Source: Flavobacteriaceae bacterium (lineage in GTDB: Bacteria; Bacteroidota; Bacteroidia; Flavobacteriales; Flavobacteriaceae). From it: a stretch of 16,789 nt of DNA. Of this stretch, positions 13,081 through 16,789 are shown in pieces. Under the pieces are notes generated by a model. It ran no database searches and had not been told where the DNA came from. It was given only the letters and a program-made list of their open reading frames with translations. The translations under genes and the position numbers were made by a program. The stretch spans positions 1 to 16,789 of the forward strand of contig JAUWLK010000029.1 of the NCBI GenBank assembly GCA_030613745.1. The letters run 5' to 3'. The first letter of the stretch is position 1. Every line of letters begins with the position of its first letter.

Positions 13081-15501
13081 ATGCTTAATTTTTTTTATCT
13101 AAAATTTATTTTTTTTATCCTATGTAGTACTGTCGTTCTTGCACAAGAAAAATATACAATCAGTGGAATTGTTAAAGAAGCTTCTAGCAATGAAAGTTTA
13201 ATTGGAGTAACTATTGTTTTCCCTGAATTAAATAGTGGAGTTACAACAAATGAATATGGATTTTATTCTATCACCTTACCCAGTGGCTCATATACTATTC
13301 AAATTAGTTCAATCGGATTTCAAGATATTGTTCAAAAAATAGATTTGAACAAAAATTTGAAAATGAATTTTAAACTTGAAATTTTTGTTGAAGAGTTAGA
13401 AGAGGTTGTAATTAAGGAAAACGTAGAAAAAATAAATATTCGTAAACCACAAATGAGTATTAATGCACTTACTGTGGAAACCATTAAAAATATCCCTTTG
13501 GTTTTTGGGGAAGCCGATGTTATCAATTCTATTCTATTACTCCCAGGAGTAACTAACGCAGGAGAAGCTTCTACAGGTTTCAATGTAAGAGGTGGTGCAA
13601 CAGACCAAAATCTTATCTTATTGGATGAAGCTATAATTTTTAATTCATCCCATCTGTTTGGCTTTTTCTCAGTATTTAACCCTGACGCAACGAAAGATGT
13701 AAAACTTTACAAAGGAGGTATTCCATCACGATATGGAGGGCGTATTTCTTCTGTGCTTGAAGTATTTCAAAAAGAAGGAAACAGTAAAGAATTTAAAATT
13801 AGCGGAGGTATTGGTACAATTGCAAGTCGAATTCTTATGGAGGGTCCTATTGTTAAAGATCGTGCAGCTTTTTTGATTGGAGGAAGAGTATCTTATGGTC
13901 AATACTTTCTTCCGGCTTTAGACATCGATAATTCAGCTAGCTTTTATGATATCAATGCTAAAGCCCACTATCGCTTAAATGAAAAGAATAAGATTTTACT
14001 GTCGGGTTACTTTGGAAGAGATAGTTTTAGCTTAGATAAAAATTTTACAAATACATTTGGTAATTCTGTATTAAACTTTCGCTGGAATCATATAATATCA
14101 GATAAAATATTTTCAAATCTATCATTAATTTATTCTGAATATTTCTTTGGATTAGAATTAAATTTACTCGGATTCAATTGGGATTCAAATATTCGTCAGT
14201 TTAATCTAAAGTATGATATTAACGATTATAAAAGTGATAAACTCAAAATTAATTATGGATTTAATAATATATACTATGTGTTTAACCCTGGTACAGTTAA
14301 GCCTCTTGATCAAAATTCAGATATTTTAGAAGAACAATTAACCAAAAAATATGCCAATGAATTTGCAGCTTATGTTGATATTGAACACTTTATTTCAGAA
14401 AAATTTAGCATGGAATACGGTATTCGTTTGAGCCTTTTTGCACGTTTAGGACAAGATGATTTTAACTTCTATAAAAATGACGATCCAGTAATTTTTGATC
14501 CTTTTTTACTAACTTACTTAGAAGCTGAACCATTAGATTTGGTTGATCCTCCTCCAGGTTTTTCAAGCGGTAATGGAACAGGAATTTCTGATATCTATAC
14601 AAATCTTGAACCTCGTATTTCCGCTTCTTATAGATTTAATCCCAATACGTCAATTAAAGCAAGTTATAATCGTATGGCGCAATACATACATTTGCTTTCC
14701 AATACCAGTTCGCCAACTCCATTAGATGTATGGACACCTAGCGGACCGTATGTTAAACCTCAAATATTAGATCAATATGCACTTGGTTTTTATAAAAATA
14801 TTAACAACGGTTCATATACTATTGAAACTGAAGTTTTTTATAAAGATATTGAGAACAGAATAGATTATATAGATGGTGCTAATCTGATTGCCAACAATGC
14901 GATTGAAAGGGTAATTCTTAATGGAGAAGCCAGAGCTTATGGTATGGAAGTATTATTTCGGATAAATAAAAATAAATTTAGTGGATGGCTAGCTTATACA
15001 CTGTCCAAATCTGAGCAACGCACTCCGGGAAGAACTCCTAAAGTAGATAATGGAAGAAGTAATAAGGAAACAGGAATAAACCTTGGAAAATGGTATAATA
15101 CTCCTTATGATAAAAGCCATGATATAGCCTTATTTGGCAGTTATACTCTAAACAAGAAATGGAGATTAAATATGGACTTTATTTACCAAACTGGCCAACC
15201 CACCAATTATCCTATAGGTCAGTTTGAGCTTCAGGGACTTACTATTCCATATTACGGTCTCCGCAATGTTGAGCGTCTCCCTGATTATCACCGCTTTGAT
15301 ATTTCGGCTAAATTTGTTCCTACAAAAAAAGCTTCCAGCAAATGGCAGTCTGAGTGGGTATTCAGTATTTATAACGTATATAATAGAAAAAATGCTGCCT
15401 CTATTAGCTTTAGGCGTAATTTAGATACCGGAGTTAATGAAGCCATACAAACCTCTATTTTTGGTATTGTGCCTGCATTAACTTATAATTTTAAATTCTA
15501 A
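13081..15501 (+). CDS. TonB-dependent outer-membrane receptor with N-terminal carboxypeptidase-regulatory-like domain
   Basis: An 806-residue receptor. The signal peptide ends near VLA-Q (residue 21). Residues about 25-100 form the carboxypeptidase-regulatory-like (CNA-B type) domain common in Bacteroidota (ISGIVKEASSNESLIGVTI ... YGFYSITLPSG). A TonB-box-like EELEEVVI follows at about 104-111, then the plug at about 125-235 with LLLPGVTNAGEASTGFNVRG, LILLDEAIIFNSSHLFG and GGIPSRYGGRISS. The remainder is the 22-strand barrel, ending in ALTYNFKF with a terminal Phe as expected for barrel insertion. It is shorter than SusC (about 1000 residues) and lacks a SusD partner. Instead a DUF4249 lipoprotein gene follows after 4 bases. 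It should take up a ligand with energy from TonB-ExbBD; the ligand is not predictable. Confidence 0.93.
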   Translation: MLNFFYLKFIFFILCSTVVLAQEKYTISGIVKEASSNESLIGVTIVFPELNSGVTTNEYGFYSITLPSGSYTIQISSIGFQDIVQKIDLNKNLKMNFKLEIFVEELEEVVIKENVEKINIRKPQMSINALTVETIKNIPLVFGEADVINSILLLPGVTNAGEASTGFNVRGGATDQNLILLDEAIIFNSSHLFGFFSVFNPDATKDVKLYKGGIPSRYGGRISSVLEVFQKEGNSKEFKISGGIGTIASRILMEGPIVKDRAAFLIGGRVSYGQYFLPALDIDNSASFYDINAKAHYRLNEKNKILLSGYFGRDSFSLDKNFTNTFGNSVLNFRWNHIISDKIFSNLSLIYSEYFFGLELNLLGFNWDSNIRQFNLKYDINDYKSDKLKINYGFNNIYYVFNPGTVKPLDQNSDILEEQLTKKYANEFAAYVDIEHFISEKFSMEYGIRLSLFARLGQDDFNFYKNDDPVIFDPFLLTYLEAEPLDLVDPPPGFSSGNGTGISDIYTNLEPRISASYRFNPNTSIKASYNRMAQYIHLLSNTSSPTPLDVWTPSGPYVKPQILDQYALGFYKNINNGSYTIETEVFYKDIENRIDYIDGANLIANNAIERVILNGEARAYGMEVLFRINKNKFSGWLAYTLSKSEQRTPGRTPKVDNGRSNKETGINLGKWYNTPYDKSHDIALFGSYTLNKKWRLNMDFIYQTGQPTNYPIGQFELQGLTIPYYGLRNVERLPDYHRFDISAKFVPTKKASSKWQSEWVFSIYNVYNRKNAASISFRRNLDTGVNEAIQTSIFGIVPALTYNFKF

Positions 15502-15505
15502 TATT

Positions 15506-16360
15506 ATGAAAAAAATTGTATTTATTGTAATAGTAGCATTGTCCCTTGTAAACTGCGAAGATGTAATTAATATAGATATTCCATCAGAAGAACCTCGTTT
15601 AATTATTGATGCTATTATTAAAGTTGACACGAGCCTGACATTCCAAATTATAAGAGTTAAAGTAGGCTTAACAGATGCTTTTTTTGGTGAAGTTGCTGTA
15701 ACTGATTTAAAACAAATTACCATTACAAATTTAGGTATCAATCCTACTTTTGCAAATCCGGGTTTTGTAGCACTTTTAGAAGTAGAACCTGGAGTGTATC
15801 AAAAAGAGGTTAGCAACTCATTTTTAACTAAAGGTGAATTAATATTTCAAGTTGATCATGAAGATCAGCTATATCTAGCTCGTACTTATTATGTTCCATC
15901 TGTACCAATCGATACGCTTATTCAAGGAGTCGGAACAACTCTTAATGGTGGTCAAACTGAAATTGTTACAACCTATACAGATAAAGCTGGTCGCAATGAT
16001 TTTTATCTTTTTGATTTTGATTTTAATGAATTCTTTTTATCAAAAGACGACTTTTACCAAGGTGAGCAATTTCAATTTTCCTATTTATACGATAGAATTC
16101 TTGAACCGGGCCAGAAGATTGATATAAGCATTCTTGGTATAGATAGGGCATTTTTTAACTATATGAATTTAATTATTGAACAAAGCAAATCTGACCTCGA
16201 TATTTTTGCTACTCCGGTAGCTACAGTAAGGGGTAATATCATTAATGTTACAGATATTGACAATATCGAGCATTTTGATAATGTAGACCAAACAAATAAT
16301 TTTGTGCTAGGGTATTTTTCTGTTGTTCAATCTTTTACAAAAACTATTATAATTGAATAA
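15506..16360 (+). CDS. DUF4249 family lipoprotein, receptor partner
   Basis: A 284-residue lipoprotein with lipobox SLVNC at Cys17, followed by EDVINIDIPSEEPRLIIDA, the typical DUF4249 opening (a C-E-x-x-I-x-I-x-x-P pattern and then a strand). The middle is beta-rich, with YYVPSVPIDTL and FYLFDFDFNEFF. The C-terminal block PVATVRGNIINVTD ... NFVLGYFSVVQSF is the other family hallmark (glycine/Asn segment then LGYFS). No function is established for this family, but it is regularly encoded next to TonB-dependent receptors in Bacteroidota. Here it starts 4 bases after the receptor stop, so joint expression is nearly certain. By position it could be a surface-exposed substrate-binding subunit on the receptor, by analogy with SusD. 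The family's usual length is about 270-400 residues, so this is a short but complete member. Confidence 0.9.
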   Translation: MKKIVFIVIVALSLVNCEDVINIDIPSEEPRLIIDAIIKVDTSLTFQIIRVKVGLTDAFFGEVAVTDLKQITITNLGINPTFANPGFVALLEVEPGVYQKEVSNSFLTKGELIFQVDHEDQLYLARTYYVPSVPIDTLIQGVGTTLNGGQTEIVTTYTDKAGRNDFYLFDFDFNEFFLSKDDFYQGEQFQFSYLYDRILEPGQKIDISILGIDRAFFNYMNLIIEQSKSDLDIFATPVATVRGNIINVTDIDNIEHFDNVDQTNNFVLGYFSVVQSFTKTIIIE

Positions 16361-16384
16361 TGATTTTGTAGAAATTTTTCTTTT

Positions 16385-16419
16385 AAAAAAAAAGCCTTCA
16401 ACAATATATGTTGAAGGCT
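16385..16419 (-). terminator. Intrinsic terminator of the rRNA operon
   Basis: On the minus strand AGCCTTCAAC and GTTGAAGGCT form a perfect 10-bp stem (16393-16402 with 16410-16419) with a 7-base A/T loop. It is followed by a run of eight T residues beyond the stem (16392-16385). It lies about 28 bases after the 5S rRNA end. The U-tract is only on the minus side, so it terminates the rRNA transcript. It could at most act weakly on the convergent DUF4249 transcript. Confidence 0.9.
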
Positions 16420-16424
16420 AGATA

Positions 16425-16439
16425 CTGAAACGATTTCAG
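16425..16439 (-). other. Small hairpin between 5S rRNA and the terminator
   Basis: CTGAAA (16425-16430) and TTTCAG (16434-16439) form a 6-bp stem with a 3-base loop, immediately before the terminator hairpin on the minus strand. It may help to expose or protect the 5S 3' end during processing, but could be incidental. Confidence 0.35.
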
Positions 16440-16446
16440 CATAAAC

Positions 16447-16555
16447 AAAGGCAACGACTTACTCTCCCACCTAGTGGCAGTACCATCAGCGCTGATAGGT
16501 TTAACTTCTCTGTTCGGTATGGGAAGAGGTGAGACCTATCGCTATAATCACCTTA
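16447..16555 (-). rRNA. rrf: 5S ribosomal RNA
   Basis: Read on the minus strand, the sequence has the conserved 5S core CTCACCTCTTCCCATACCG, then AACAGAGAAGTTAA, TGATGGTACTGCC and GGTGGGAGAGTAAGTCG. The 5' AAGGTGAT pairs with the 3' GTTGCCTT to form helix I, including some G-U pairs, which puts the mature ends near 16554 and 16448, about 107-109 bases. The ends are uncertain by a few bases. It lies about 170 bases downstream of the 23S rRNA end in the same operon. Confidence 0.95.
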
Positions 16556-16585
16556 AAAATTTAGTTGAAGGTTAAAAAGTTATAA

Positions 16586-16611
16586 AGTTAAAAGTATTTC
16601 ACTTTTCAACT
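16586..16611 (-). other. Hairpin in the 23S-5S spacer
   Basis: AGTTAAAAGT (16586-16595) pairs with ACTTTT-C-AACT (16601-16611), a 10-bp stem with one bulged base and a 5-base loop, 31 bases upstream of the 5S 5' end. It may be a processing signal for the precursor. The rest of the spacer (16556-16725) is A/T-rich with no tRNA or ORF. Confidence 0.35.
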
Positions 16612-16705
16612 TTGAACATTTAAACATTCAAACTGCAGCTTTACTGCTTATAAGTTGACACATTAAAATAATGAATTCGTATTTTATATAAAAAAAGAAG
16701 TTCTT

Positions 16706-16725
16706 GTCCCTCCCGAAGGAGGGAC
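16706..16725 (-). other. C(UUCG)G hairpin directly after 23S rRNA
   Basis: On the minus strand GTCCCTCC-TTCG-GGAGGGAC is an 8-bp, GC-rich stem closed by the very stable C(UUCG)G tetraloop. It begins one or two bases after the expected 23S 3' end. A T7 run appears only after a further 9 bases (AAGAACTTC), so it is not a canonical terminator. A processing or stability element, or a weak attenuator, is more likely. Confidence 0.6.
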
Positions 16726-16789
16726 TTACATAAGCCTATGGGTTATTAGTACTACTTGGCTATGACATTACTGCCTTTACACCTATAGC
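16726..16789 (-). rRNA. rrl: 23S ribosomal RNA, 3' end only
   Basis: The last 60 or so bases of the window, read on the minus strand, contain AAGTAGTACTAATAACCC and AGGCTTA, corresponding to the universally conserved 23S 3' terminus (GGTACTAATGAACCG ... GGCTTA in E. coli). The 3' end should fall near 16726-16728 by comparison with helix 1. The gene continues beyond the right edge, where the rest of 23S, spacer tRNAs and 16S are expected. Confidence 0.93.

Noticed and set aside
15891..16127. Out-of-frame plus-strand reading frame within the DUF4249 gene
   Set aside because: The DUF4249 frame is supported by family motifs on both sides of this stretch; the alternative has no recognisable features.
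16556..16705. tRNA gene in the 23S-5S spacer
   Set aside because: No cloverleaf, T-loop GTTCGAnnC or CCA-type end is visible on either strand.
1..16789. CRISPR array, insertion sequence, toxin-antitoxin or phage-defence genes
   Set aside because: No regularly spaced repeats, transposase motifs, terminal inverted repeats or recognisable defence proteins were found in any part of the window.

Overview
The window comes from an AT-rich (about 30% G+C by eye) member of the Bacteroidota, almost certainly the class Flavobacteriia. The evidence is a C-terminal type IX secretion (T9SS) sorting domain, a TonB-dependent receptor paired with a DUF4249 lipoprotein, an SDR-type threonine dehydrogenase, a DUF3098 protein, promoter elements of the form TAnnTTTG in front of most transcription units, and no obvious Shine-Dalgarno sequences. 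No mobile element, CRISPR array, tRNA gene or phage gene was seen.

Layout. (1) Positions 1-3016 hold a left-truncated PD40/TolB-like lipoprotein gene (-), dusB (+), and an rbfA - LolC/E-like permease pair (-). (2) Positions 3081-6278 (+) hold methylmalonyl-CoA epimerase followed by an envelope/RNA cluster, ftsX - DUF3098 - uppP - truB; uppP and truB overlap by one base. (3) Positions 6275-8347 (-) hold tdh, a thioredoxin-fold protein with a single cysteine, and a small conserved protein that databases usually call an 'ABC transporter ATPase' although it has no ATPase motif. Its stop codon overlaps the truB stop. (4) Positions 8472-9589 (+) hold an unknown helical lipoprotein and an exported SnoaL/NTF2-fold protein, overlapping by 4 bases. 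(5) Positions 9652-16360 (+) hold a surface/outer-membrane locus: a 1122-residue T9SS-exported Asp-box beta-propeller, an 806-residue TonB-dependent receptor and a DUF4249 lipoprotein. (6) Positions 16385-16789 (-) hold the 3' end of an rRNA operon: the 23S 3' end, a spacer with two hairpins, 5S rRNA and a strong intrinsic terminator. The operon runs convergently into the DUF4249 gene.

How the genes work together. The first 8.3 kb is mostly housekeeping: tRNA and rRNA modification or maturation (dusB, truB, rbfA), envelope biogenesis (LolC/E-like permease, FtsX, UppP) and central metabolism (mce, tdh). The less understood part is 8.4-16.4 kb. There the receptor/DUF4249 pair resembles a SusC/SusD-style importer in which DUF4249 might be the extracellular partner, next to a large secreted propeller. 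I see no definitely new system. The best leads are this surface locus with a conserved N-terminal motif in the propeller, the unknown lipoprotein + NTF2 pair, the single-Cys thioredoxin + pseudo-'ATPase' pair, and promoter placement that predicts almost leaderless mRNAs for dusB and rbfA.
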